29,701 nucleotides of DNA from VMFP01 sp964630025 (GCA_964630025.1 CAZVRG010000010.1:1-29701); one strand, 5' to 3'; positions 8,039 through 14,935 are shown, numbered from the stretch's first letter. The notes: generated from the sequence alone by a model not told the origin. Made by a program: numbers and translations.

Positions 8039-8797
8039 CTAGCGTGCAGCTTCTGCCGCGACGCGGGCGCGATCGCGCGCTTCTTCTCGTGCCTTTTCGG
8101 CCATGAACAGATTGGCGTCCAGGAGCGCGTCGAATGTGCCAGCATCAATCCAGCGTCCCTGCACGAGACTGACCGTCAATGCGTTTTCGCGCAGATAGAT
8201 ATTGTGCAAGTCGGTAATCTCGAGCTCGCCGCGGGCGGAAGGTTTCTGGGTGCGGATCTTGTCGAATACTTTTCCGTCATAACAGTAGAGGCCGGTTTGC
8301 GCGAAGGTGCTCTTCGGCGCTTTTGGTTTCTCTTCAATCGAGCGCACACGGAACCCATCATCGAATTCCACCACCCCGAAGCGCTCGGGATCAGGCACGT
8401 CCTTCACAAAAATCTTCGCACCCTTTCCATCGAATCCGCGAATTTCTCCGGAAAGATCGTCCTCAAAAATGTTATCGCCGAGAATAAAGGCGATCGGCTC
8501 ACGATCGGCAAAGCTCTCCGCAAGCGAGAGGCCATGCGCGAGTCCGAGCGGCTCATCCTGGATTTCGTAGGTGAATTTCGCGCCAAAATCGTTTCCGGAG
8601 CCGAGGTATGCGAGATAATCTCCGGCGTGATCCGGCGCGACCACAATGCAAATTTCGCGGATGCCCGCGCGCAGCAAGGTCTCGAGCGGGTAGGCAATCA
8701 TCGGCCTGTTGTACACCGGCAACAGCTGTTTGCTGGTGACTTTTGTGAGCGGAGAGAGACGCGTGCCCTTTCCGCCGGCGAGAATAATTCCTTTCAT
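8039..8797 (-). CDS. rmlA: Glucose-1-phosphate thymidylyltransferase, RmlA-like (paralog 2)
   Basis: A 252-residue enzyme that makes dTDP-glucose (or a related NDP-sugar) from a sugar 1-phosphate and NTP, in the cytoplasm, for envelope polysaccharides. It keeps the classic RmlA signature GGKGTRLSPLT and SKQLLPVYNRPMIAYPL, plus FILGDNIFEDD for metal binding and the KPKAPKS loop; this makes it the better rmlA candidate of the two paralogs. The C-terminus ends in an Ala/Arg/Glu-rich helix (about 235-252) and lacks the extra helical extension of long RmlA proteins. It starts 13 bases after the UppS-like gene ends and is probably co-transcribed with it. No rmlB, rmlC or rmlD is in the window, so the pathway assignment stays open. 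Confidence 0.85.
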   Translation of the reverse strand: MKGIILAGGKGTRLSPLTKVTSKQLLPVYNRPMIAYPLETLLRAGIREICIVVAPDHAGDYLAYLGSGNDFGAKFTYEIQDEPLGLAHGLSLAESFADREPIAFILGDNIFEDDLSGEIRGFDGKGAKIFVKDVPDPERFGVVEFDDGFRVRSIEEKPKAPKSTFAQTGLYCYDGKVFDKIRTQKPSARGELEITDLHNIYLRENALTVSLVQGRWIDAGTFDALLDANLFMAEKAREEARDRARVAAEAAR

Positions 8798-8810
8798 GGT
8801 CAGTATCTCA

Positions 8811-9545
8811 TTATGCGCCTAAACGGCGGCCACGAGCAGCGAAGTCTTCGATCACGTGTTGGAGATCGGTCTCGGAGAATGCCGGCCAATACACCTTTGG
8901 GTATGCTTCCTGCACGTTGCTGGTGATGAGGGGAAGAAAATTCGCGCTCCGGTGCGGGTCTTCCCACGAGCCGGTGCGGATGAGCAGGTCCACCTCCGGC
9001 AACTCCTTCGTCCAGGAAAACTGTCGGAGATCGTCAACCGTCCCTACTGCCCCTTGCCCGCTGCCTCCTGCCCTGGCAGCGGCGTTGACCGCTGCTACGA
9101 GTTCTCGGTCACCATCATACCCAATCAAAAAGGTGAGCGATCCGCCGTCGTACGCCGCGGTGCGCTCCACCACGCGCCGAACGGCGCCGGCGGCCGCCGC
9201 CGCGAGGAGGTCCGGCCACTCGCCGAGCGCGCGGACGCGTACCCGTTCACGGTGGATCGTCGGATTTTCCGCCAAGCGCGTGAACCATGCGGCGAAGAGT
9301 TCGTTCAAGACCGCGCGCTCGCCGGCAGGCCGTTTCGTGAGGTTCTCGTACGAGCTTGCCCAGAACGTGCACCAAGGGATGTGCCGTGCGAGGAGTGCCA
9401 CCAGCACGGCTTCGGTCGTCTGCGCACCGATGCGCACACCTTCCCATACGGGCATGTTCTGTACGGAAGCCCACCGGCGGTTTCCGTCGGGGATAATCGC
9501 GATATGGCGGAGCGTATCAACAGCCGGGGGAATGGTGCGTGGCAT
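8811..9545 (-). CDS. uppS: UppS-like cis-prenyltransferase, divergent
   Basis: About 244 residues of the undecaprenyl diphosphate synthase family, which lengthens farnesyl diphosphate with isopentenyl diphosphate to make the lipid carrier for cell-wall and O-glycan precursors. Seen: IAIIPDGNRRWA (catalytic Asp loop), FWASSYENLTKRP (the AFSxENWxRP region), LTFLIGYDGDRELVAAV (the NYGGR region), LLIRTG and WPAFSETD near the end with a closing RGRRLG. Oddities: the His of the FGH motif is replaced (WEGVRIG); RTGGExRxSNFLLWQ is rewritten as RTGSWEDPHRSANFLPL; and a low-complexity AARAGGSGQGAVGT loop is present near 169-182. The start is uncertain: Met codons at 9620, 9602 and 9545 are all in frame; 9545 gives family-typical length. 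The predicted transcript start is near 9634. Confidence 0.8.
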   Translation of the reverse strand: MPRTIPPAVDTLRHIAIIPDGNRRWASVQNMPVWEGVRIGAQTTEAVLVALLARHIPWCTFWASSYENLTKRPAGERAVLNELFAAWFTRLAENPTIHRERVRVRALGEWPDLLAAAAAGAVRRVVERTAAYDGGSLTFLIGYDGDRELVAAVNAAARAGGSGQGAVGTVDDLRQFSWTKELPEVDLLIRTGSWEDPHRSANFLPLITSNVQEAYPKVYWPAFSETDLQHVIEDFAARGRRLGA

Positions 9546-9640
9546 GACGCTTGGGACGCTGTTGTTCTCGACCTTCAATCGAGAATCAGCCGTGCTCGCC
9601 ATGTGGGGAGCGTGTGGCATTGCAGGGTTTCTAAAACTGG

Positions 9641-9669
9641 ATCGTACCAGGGAATGCATCATTGTGCAA
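9641..9669 (-). promoter_or_regulatory. Promoter for uppS-rmlA, sharing its -35 with the VanW promoter
   Basis: Minus strand: TTGCAC, 17-base spacer, TACGAT. The -35 overlaps the -35 of the divergent VanW promoter in the palindrome TTGTGCAA (9662-9669). Confidence 0.5.
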
Positions 9670-9690
9670 GAGCGCGTCATCTGCAATGAT
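9662..9690 (+). promoter_or_regulatory. Promoter for the VanW gene, predicted leaderless
   Basis: TTGTGC (9662-9667), 17-base spacer, AATGAT (9685-9690). The normal 6-base gap places the transcript start exactly at the A of the ATG at 9697. No Shine-Dalgarno precedes that ATG. Confidence 0.5.
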
Positions 9691-9696
9691 GCGAGT

Positions 9697-11493
9697 ATGC
9701 GTGTTTCGCGTCGCATTCTTGCGATCGTTGTCATCGTGGTTCTCGGATGCAGTCTTGCCGTGAGCGCCGCCGCATTGTGGGGGCTTCCATACTTCTTTGA
9801 AGGAAAGGTGCTGCCCGGCGTTTCCGTTCACGGTGTTTCCCTGTCAGGAAAAACACATGCAGAGGCTCGGGAAGTGCTCGCCGCTGCGCTCCACGCGCAG
9901 CCGCCGAGCGTGCATGTTACTGCCATGAAGGAAAACAATGGCGGCATGCTTGAAGGCGATGTTCCCGCATCGGTATTGGGTGCAGAACCGGATCTGGACG
10001 CGACTGCCGCCGCTGCCCTTGCGGTTGGTCGTGAAGGCGGATGGCGCAGCATGCTTGGGCGCGTGGTGTTTCTTCGCGGCGGCATCGAGCTTCCGATTTC
10101 CTGGCGCGTCTCATCGGATGCGGTGCGTACCGCGCTAGAACAGCGCTTCCCCGATCTCTTTCGTACACCAATAGAACCCGCATGGAAGCTCGGCGGCGAC
10201 GGTACATTTTCCTTTCACACAGGAGAAGCCGGCTCGGAGGTCGCCCTCAATGAAGCCGTTGCGGCGATCCATACGCGTCTTGCGTATCACCATGGCGAAC
10301 CGGTGACGCTGCGCATGGTGTCCCGCCCGCCGCAGATGCGTGATGCGGTCGCGCGCGTTGCGGGCGCAACCACGGCGCAGCCGATCACGCGTCCCCTTAC
10401 CCTTCTTGCGGAGGAAAAGAAAATCGTTGTCTCTCCCGATGTGCGCGCACCATGGGTGAGCGGTACGCCGGATGAAGCGGGTGGGCAGCAGTTGAGCCGT
10501 ACCGCAATTGAGCAGTATCTGCGTTCCACCGTTGTCGCCGCAGTGGGGCGCGCACCCGTCAACGCGCAACTGCAGGTATCGGGAAATCGTGCGACCGTGT
10601 TTACCCCACCCGCACCTGGGCGCGAGTTGCTCGTTGCAGAAAGCGCAACGGGCATTCTGCGCGGGCTTGCCGCTGGCGCGGAAACCGTCAAGCTGGTGAC
10701 GCGCGCGATTCCGCCGGCAATTACCGCAACGCCGGAAATGGACGCCTACGGCATTCGCAGCATTGTTGCACGCGGCGAATCCGATTTCTCCGGCAGTCCG
10801 AGAAATCGGCGGCATAACATCCGCGTGGGCGCAGAAAAATATCACGGACTGCTCATCCCGCCGGGCGCGGAGTTCTCGTTTAATACGAATTTGGGTCCCG
10901 TGGACGGCGAACACGGATTTCTTCCCGAACTGGTCATTCTGCACAATGTCACCACGCCGCAGTTCGGCGGCGGCCTCTGCCAGGTCTCCACCACCATGTT
11001 CCGCACCGCTGTTCTTGGAGGGTTTCCGGTGACCGCGCGCAAAAACCATGCCTACGCGGTTTCCTATTACGGAAAACCGGGGTTTGATGCGACCATTTAT
11101 CCGCCAAATCCGGATATGCGTTTCGTGAACGACACGCCCGGGCATCTTCTTGTCCAGATGCAACTGACAGGGAACACACTCGCGTTTGCGGTGTGGGGAA
11201 CTCCGGATGGTCGAAAAGTGGAGGTCCAGGGACCATTCGCGTTTGATCGCAAGCCGAGCGGAGCAGTGAAGGCGCGTCTTGTGCGCAAGGTAACAAAGGG
11301 TGGCCAAACAACCGAAGACGAATGGTTGTCCAACTACAAGTCACCCAAGCTGTTTCCAAAAGTGCTTGCGGCAAATGCGGAGAAGATCGAACAGCCGGCG
11401 GCACCGGCGAGTACGCCACAGCCGTCTCCAACAGCGACACTAAAACCCACGCCAAAGCCCACACCAGAGCCGACACCTCCGCCGGAAGAATGA
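9697..11493 (+). CDS. Membrane-anchored VanW-domain protein with YoaR-like region
   Basis: A 598-residue envelope protein. A transmembrane helix lies at about 7-29, then a cell-surface part with a YoaR/PG_binding_4-like region (LPGVSVHGVSLSGKTHAEAREVL and following), and a VanW domain at about 360-500 recognisable by IPPGAEFSFNTNLGP, FGGGLCQVSTTMFRTAVLGG, HAYAVSYY and GFDATIYPPNPDMRFVN. The tail is a Pro/Thr/Glu repeat (PKPTPEPTPP), which may span the cell wall. The biochemical role of VanW is not established; the family is linked to peptidoglycan and vancomycin-resistance loci. The ATG at 9697 is chosen because the membrane helix follows at once; the frame is open far upstream, but that region overlaps uppS antisense. 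Its stop overlaps the next start (ATGA). Confidence 0.88.
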   Translation: MRVSRRILAIVVIVVLGCSLAVSAAALWGLPYFFEGKVLPGVSVHGVSLSGKTHAEAREVLAAALHAQPPSVHVTAMKENNGGMLEGDVPASVLGAEPDLDATAAAALAVGREGGWRSMLGRVVFLRGGIELPISWRVSSDAVRTALEQRFPDLFRTPIEPAWKLGGDGTFSFHTGEAGSEVALNEAVAAIHTRLAYHHGEPVTLRMVSRPPQMRDAVARVAGATTAQPITRPLTLLAEEKKIVVSPDVRAPWVSGTPDEAGGQQLSRTAIEQYLRSTVVAAVGRAPVNAQLQVSGNRATVFTPPAPGRELLVAESATGILRGLAAGAETVKLVTRAIPPAITATPEMDAYGIRSIVARGESDFSGSPRNRRHNIRVGAEKYHGLLIPPGAEFSFNTNLGPVDGEHGFLPELVILHNVTTPQFGGGLCQVSTTMFRTAVLGGFPVTARKNHAYAVSYYGKPGFDATIYPPNPDMRFVNDTPGHLLVQMQLTGNTLAFAVWGTPDGRKVEVQGPFAFDRKPSGAVKARLVRKVTKGGQTTEDEWLSNYKSPKLFPKVLAANAEKIEQPAAPASTPQPSPTATLKPTPKPTPEPTPPPEE

Positions 11494-12083
11494 ACACTCC
11501 TCGCCGCGCTCGCGGCTTCCCATCCCGTACCCCCCGTGGTACCGGGGCGCACCCGCAGGCGAAATCATCGCCGGCTTCCCGCCGGTTACCGGCAATCTAC
11601 GAAACGTCTGCTGGCGGTGTGGTGATCCGTCGCCTGCGGGGGCGGCTCTGCGTTGCGCTGCTGAAGACACGGCATACACGCGGGGATGTATGGGTACTTC
11701 CGAAAGGACATGTGGAACACGCCCGCGGTGAAACACACGAAGTTGCGGCTCAACGCGAAGTGCAGGAAGAGCTTGGCATACGAAATGTTCGATTGGTACG
11801 TAAACTCGGGAGCGTCCGTTGGCAATTTATGGGAACAAAGAATCGTCGCCAAGGACCGCGCCTGCGCGGGAAACAGGAACCGCCTTCCGCGCGGATTATC
11901 AAAACAGTCCATCATTATTTGTTTGAAGGACTCACGGATCGATTGCATCCTCAAGCGGACGAGGGCTTTCTCGAAGCGCGGTGGGTACCGTATGAGAAAG
12001 CACTTCGGATGATCGCGTATCCGACGGATCGCGCCATGCTTGAAAAAGTCCGGCAGCGGCCACCCGTGCGCAAAACCCCTTGA
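11490..12083 (+). CDS. Nudix hydrolase with a two-residue longer Nudix loop
   Basis: About 197 residues; the ATG overlaps the VanW stop codon as ATGA, so the two are translationally coupled. After a basic, disordered N-terminus of about 35 residues the Nudix fold starts at ETSAGGVVIRR. The Nudix box reads LPKGHVEHARGETHEVAAQREVQEELGI. It keeps the metal-binding REVQEELG helix and seven residues between the first Glu and RE, but has two extra residues in the G-x5-E loop (GHVEHARGE instead of the usual GHVExGE). Its best general match is the Ap4A-hydrolase/MutT-like group with VLPKGH. A basic insert (TKNRRQGPRLRGKQEP) occurs before the C-terminal strands. The substrate is unknown. Confidence 0.82.
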   Translation: MNTPRRARGFPSRTPRGTGAHPQAKSSPASRRLPAIYETSAGGVVIRRLRGRLCVALLKTRHTRGDVWVLPKGHVEHARGETHEVAAQREVQEELGIRNVRLVRKLGSVRWQFMGTKNRRQGPRLRGKQEPPSARIIKTVHHYLFEGLTDRLHPQADEGFLEARWVPYEKALRMIAYPTDRAMLEKVRQRPPVRKTP

Positions 12084-12277
12084 CCCTTCAATGCCGCTCA
12101 AGGTCAAGCCGAGCCGAGTCGAGGCTTGAGGTGAGGAAGGTTCCGTGGCACACTACGGTCGCGAAGGAGTATGCGCCCGTATTTTTGTCGCCGCGTCTGC
12201 GGCGAACCGGGGCAAAAATCGGGAAAAAGTATCGGCCTCCGCCGATGCTACATTGAAAAAGCATTCGCTTCGCTCAT

Positions 12278-12354
12278 GCGCCCGTAGCTCAGTTGGATAG
12301 AGCGTCAGCTTGCGGAGCTGAAGGTCGCAGGTTCGAATCCTGCCGGGCGCACCA
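12278..12354 (+). tRNA. tRNA-Arg (anticodon GCG), CCA encoded
   Basis: Complete cloverleaf: acceptor GCGCCCG / CGGGCGC, D-stem GCTC/GAGC, anticodon stem TCAGC/GCTGA with loop TTGCGGA (anticodon GCG at 12312-12314), T-arm GCAGG TTCGAAT CCTGC, discriminator A and encoded CCA. GCG reads CGC and CGU. Most bacteria use ACG edited to ICG, so this is unusual. Confidence 0.95.
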
Positions 12355-12422
12355 TCCGGCTTCGTCCCCGGCTTCGCTTGTAGCTTCGCCGCGGGACTAT
12401 GCCGTGATTTTTCATTGTGAGT

Positions 12423-12471
12423 CGGATGCCACGGCGTAGTCTCGTCTCGGCGGAGCGTCCGTCTCGGCGCG
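12423..12471 (+). repeat. 49-bp direct repeat, copy 1 (downstream of tRNA-Arg)
   Basis: Identical over 49 bases to 12589-12637. It runs directly into the N gap. Both copies follow a tRNA at about the same distance, and both tRNA tails begin TCCGGCTTCGTCCC. Confidence 0.9.
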
Positions 12472-12481
12472 NNNNNNNNNN
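12472..12481. other. Assembly gap (10 N)
   Basis: Ten undetermined bases, probably a nominal length. The left flank ends inside a GC-rich repeat and the right flank begins inside a tRNA, so real sequence of unknown length is missing. Confidence 0.98.
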
Positions 12482-12531
12482 GAGCTCTGCAAAAGCTCTA
12501 TTCGGCGGTTCGATTCCGCCCGTCGCCTCCA
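12482..12531 (+). tRNA. tRNA-Cys (anticodon GCA), 5' half lost in the gap
   Basis: The 3' part is present: anticodon stem GAGCT/AGCTC with loop CTGCAAA (anticodon GCA at 12489-12491), T-arm GGCGG TTCGATT CCGCC, acceptor strand CGTCGCC, U73 discriminator (typical of tRNA-Cys) and CCA. The acceptor 5' strand and the D-arm, about 27 bases, fall in the N gap. Confidence 0.9.
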
Positions 12532-12588
12532 TCCGGCTTCGTCCCGCCTTTGGCGGGACTTCGCCGTGATAGCAATTTCCTCTGCAGC

Positions 12589-12637
12589 CGGATGCCACGG
12601 CGTAGTCTCGTCTCGGCGGAGCGTCCGTCTCGGCGCG
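12589..12637 (+). repeat. 49-bp direct repeat, copy 2 (downstream of tRNA-Cys)
   Basis: Exact copy of 12423-12471. Here the unit continues into GTCCGTC TCGGC GCG GCCGA GCCGC GACGGAC, a strong hairpin; copy 1 is cut by the gap at the middle of the same hairpin. Confidence 0.9.
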
Positions 12638-12774
12638 GCCGAGCCGCGACGGACAGCGAAGCCGGACGGACGAAGCCGGGCAATAACTCTTACGGAGCAA
12701 TCTTATCATTGCTTTTTTGCGTGATCTCTGTATTCTGCGGGCACTGTACGTTCCACAACTTCACAGGAGAAACC

Positions 12775-13800
12775 ATGGAATTCACGATTCCGAAGCTGTT
12801 CGATATGCATGTGCATTTGCGGCAGGACAAACTTCTGCGCGCGGTAACACCCTTCACGGCGCGGGTGTGTGCGAAAGCGTTGATCATGCCGAATCCTCTA
12901 CCGCCCATTCGGACGGGCGAGGCAGTACGAAACTACAAGAGTGAAATCCAGTCGGCGGCCGATCCCCATACGGCATTTGAGCCGCTCATGACATTCAAAA
13001 TTGTTCCGGATACGGATCCATCCACTCTCGACGATCTGAAGAATGTGGGGGCGATCGCCGGGAAAGTCTATCCGAAAGGGCTCACCACGCATGCAGAAGA
13101 TGGGGTAGAGGATTACTTCGCGTTGGCGCCCGTGTTTCGGGGAATGGAAGATCTTGGAACGGTGCTGTGCCTCCACGGAGAAAAATCCGGAAAGCACATT
13201 CTGGGTCGGGATCGCGAGCGCGCGTTTCTGCGCACGCTGTTCTACATCGTGCGGACGTTTCCCCGGCTTCGCATTGTGCTGGAGCACATCACGACTGCCG
13301 CGGCAGTGGATGCCATTCTCCAACTCCCGGACAGGGTCGCCGCTACCATCACCGTGCATCATCTTCTGCTCACGCACGACGATGTCGGGTGCGACCGCAT
13401 GCATCCCAACAACTACTGCAAACCGGTCGCGAAGGATCCCGAGGATCGCGAGGCGCTCATCGAAGCGGCGATCAGCGGCTGCCCCAAGTTTTTCTTCGGC
13501 TCCGACAGTGCGCCGCATCCGCCAGAAGGCAAGGCGCGTCTGTATGATTGTTGCGCGGGGATTTTCACTGCGCCCGTCATGGTGCCGCTTCTGGCCGAGA
13601 TCTTTGAACGTCACCATGCGCTCGATCGGCTTGAAGCGTTCACGCGATCCTTCGCCGCGAAGTTCTACGGGCTCATTGATCATAAGGAGCAGTCTGATTA
13701 CCTTCGCCTTGTGAAAGAGCCGTGGATAGTTCCGGAGAGAATCGGCGGCATCGTTCCCTTCCACGCCGGAAAGGAAATTTCCTGGCGCGTACAGGAATAG
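12775..13800 (+). CDS. pyrC: Dihydroorotase, PyrC type (class II)
   Basis: A 341-residue metalloenzyme that closes carbamoyl-aspartate to dihydroorotate in pyrimidine synthesis, cytoplasmic. Length matches E. coli-type PyrC (about 348). Active-site residues are all visible: HVH zinc ligands (His12, His14) with Arg16, substrate-binding Asn40 in MPNPLPP, the carboxylated-lysine site GKVYPKG (Lys97), CLHGE (His134), LEHITT (His171) and the catalytic Asp244 in GSDSAPH. AGGAG lies 6 bases before the ATG at 12775. The frame is open upstream, but that part reads through tRNA-flanking repeats and is not coding. No other pyr gene is in the window. A terminator follows. Confidence 0.95.
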   Translation: MEFTIPKLFDMHVHLRQDKLLRAVTPFTARVCAKALIMPNPLPPIRTGEAVRNYKSEIQSAADPHTAFEPLMTFKIVPDTDPSTLDDLKNVGAIAGKVYPKGLTTHAEDGVEDYFALAPVFRGMEDLGTVLCLHGEKSGKHILGRDRERAFLRTLFYIVRTFPRLRIVLEHITTAAAVDAILQLPDRVAATITVHHLLLTHDDVGCDRMHPNNYCKPVAKDPEDREALIEAAISGCPKFFFGSDSAPHPPEGKARLYDCCAGIFTAPVMVPLLAEIFERHHALDRLEAFTRSFAAKFYGLIDHKEQSDYLRLVKEPWIVPERIGGIVPFHAGKEISWRVQE

Positions 13801-13806
13801 TTCTTC

Positions 13807-13838
13807 AGCAGGCTCTTCGCAGGGCCTGCTTTTCTTTT
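13807..13838 (+). terminator. Intrinsic terminator after pyrC
   Basis: Stem AGCAGGC / GCCTGCT at 13807-13830, then TTTCTTTT. Confidence 0.85.
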
Positions 13839-14107
13839 AGTGCACTTGTTGCGTCACGAACGTTGCGAGCGAACGGAGCGGTTCCGCCGTCTCTTCAACG
13901 ATCTGGAGCGCGCTCTGCGCGGATTGTATATGCTCGTGCGCTCGCTCGCGCGTCTGTTCCGTTCCCCATACGTCAATCGCCGTCATTTGCTTGTCCTGCT
14001 TCTCGTCAAGCAGATCATCCACGAGTTGAAAGGCGAGGCCGAAATGTAGTGCACAAGGTCCCCGTTCGTGTAGGGATGTGCAGGCAAATAACAGCACAGG
14101 TGCTCGA
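13837..14107 (-). pseudogene. C-terminal remnant of a polyprenyl (isoprenyl) diphosphate synthase
   Basis: About 90 residues remain, including GLAFQLVDDLLDE, the second Asp-rich motif of trans-polyprenyl synthases (IspA/IspB/GGPS family), followed by the expected C-terminal helices to a normal TAA. The first Asp-rich motif (DDxxD) and roughly the first 200 residues are missing. Similarity stops near APVLLFA at about 14107; beyond it the frame soon meets a stop. The break coincides with the start of the AT-richer block that carries the pre-toxin-like gene, so an insertion or deletion probably replaced the 5' part of the gene. The remnant cannot bind the allylic substrate. Confidence 0.7.
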
Positions 14108-14113
14108 GAGATT

Positions 14114-14317
14114 ATGAGAACATTCAACCAGACAAATCAAGTAATCATTGATCAGTCTCTCGATACATTCTCAGAAAAGATATCAACCAAGGGGGCAAAA
14201 ACATTCGCTCAACTATCGCAAACAGAACCCGAATTGGCCAGCACCATCTCTAGGCAATTACAGTCAACAGATTTCGTGACTACCCTCGACACAAGGTACG
14301 TCTTACCAGACGCATAG
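14114..14317 (+). CDS. N-terminal piece of a frame-broken gene
   Basis: About 67 residues, Thr/Ser/Gln-rich, starting MRTFNQTNQV and predicted helical. Codon use (many A- or T-ending codons) differs from flanking genes. The frame stops at 14317. The next frame, open across the same spot, reads TRRIGETVGEGLKSR and leads straight into the gene at 14338, so a single one- or two-base shift near 14290-14310 would join the two into one protein of about 250 residues. Whether this is a real frameshift mutation, programmed shifting or a sequence error cannot be told here. A weak GAGAG lies upstream of the ATG. Confidence 0.5.
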   Translation: MRTFNQTNQVIIDQSLDTFSEKISTKGAKTFAQLSQTEPELASTISRQLQSTDFVTTLDTRYVLPDA

Positions 14318-14337
14318 GAGAAACTGTTGGTGAAGGA

Positions 14338-14874
14338 TTGAAATCCCGAACAAAATTATTCGTCCCGCTCCTCCTCCTCCGTGCATTGACTTCGGAAGAA
14401 AAGATTCCTCTCGCCAACCTCGCCGGATCCACGGCCGTGCAGCTCACTCCCTTTGTCGGGACAGGCTATGACATTGTCACCCTCATGACCGGTAAAGACC
14501 AGATCACGGGAGAAGAAATCTCTCGCTGGCAATCGGCTGGTTTCGTCGTCATCGGCGCCGCAACCGATACCCTCACAGCCCTTGGCGCAATATTTGGATT
14601 TGGGGTCGGAGGCACAGCAGGAGTCGCTGCTCGTGGAGCAGTATTCAGTGCCCGGGCCGGTGTCAAAGCGGTAAAGGCCGTCAAAGGTGCCGCCAAAGCA
14701 TCCGAAGCCATGGCTAAAGCAACCCGCATCGCACTCAAGGCAGAAAAAATTGCAAAGGTCGCCCGATTTGCTCGTATTGGAGGATACACATGGACAATTG
14801 GAAATATCAGCTATGGTTTGTTCTCGTCTGATGGACAAGCACCCGCAGAAGATTCGGAAAACACAATTGGTTAA
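14338..14874 (+). CDS. Pre-toxin TG-like hydrophobic protein (probable second half of a frame-broken gene)
   Basis: About 178 residues from a TTG at 14338, though the frame is open further upstream and the true start is unclear. Residues about 33-65 read LTPFVGTGYDIVTLMTGKDQITGEEISRW. This strongly resembles the PT-TG (pre-toxin) motif, with P-F-V-G, then TGKD-x-ITGE, that precedes the toxin domain in many polymorphic toxins. A glycine/alanine-rich hydrophobic segment (about 70-105) and an Ala/Lys heptad-like stretch (KAVKAVKGAAKASEAMAKAT) follow. The protein ends soon after, with no recognisable nuclease or other toxin domain. It may be the carrier part of a toxin, a degraded toxin or a membrane-active protein. 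Composition is AT-richer than its neighbours, which suggests acquisition. Confidence 0.6.
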   Translation: MKSRTKLFVPLLLLRALTSEEKIPLANLAGSTAVQLTPFVGTGYDIVTLMTGKDQITGEEISRWQSAGFVVIGAATDTLTALGAIFGFGVGGTAGVAARGAVFSARAGVKAVKAVKGAAKASEAMAKATRIALKAEKIAKVARFARIGGYTWTIGNISYGLFSSDGQAPAEDSENTIG

Positions 14875-14877
14875 TTT

Positions 14878-14912
14878 AAAAAAGAGGCAGCCCGAACGAT
14901 TTCGAGCTGCCT
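14878..14912 (-). terminator. Intrinsic terminator of the 31-residue peptide gene
   Basis: Stem AGGCAGC / GCTGCCT at 14885-14912. On the minus strand it is followed by CTTTTTTAAATTAA. It begins 24 bases after the peptide stop codon. Confidence 0.8.
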
Positions 14913-14935
14913 GTACTGTCCGTTGTCTTCGGAGA

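Noticed and set aside
8917..9696. Forward frame extending the VanW protein by 260 residues upstream
   Set aside because: It is antisense to uppS, has low-quality composition, and the membrane anchor of VanW begins right at the ATG at 9697, which also has a promoter placed for it.
10135..11307. 390-residue minus-strand frame inside VanW
   Set aside because: Antisense shadow of a gene with clear domain motifs on the other strand. Cys/His/Arg-rich, no family pattern.
12305..12709. Long minus-strand frame across the tRNAs and the N gap
   Set aside because: It reads through two tRNA genes, undetermined bases and the 49-bp repeats. Such frames arise from tRNA antisense sequence and are not genes.
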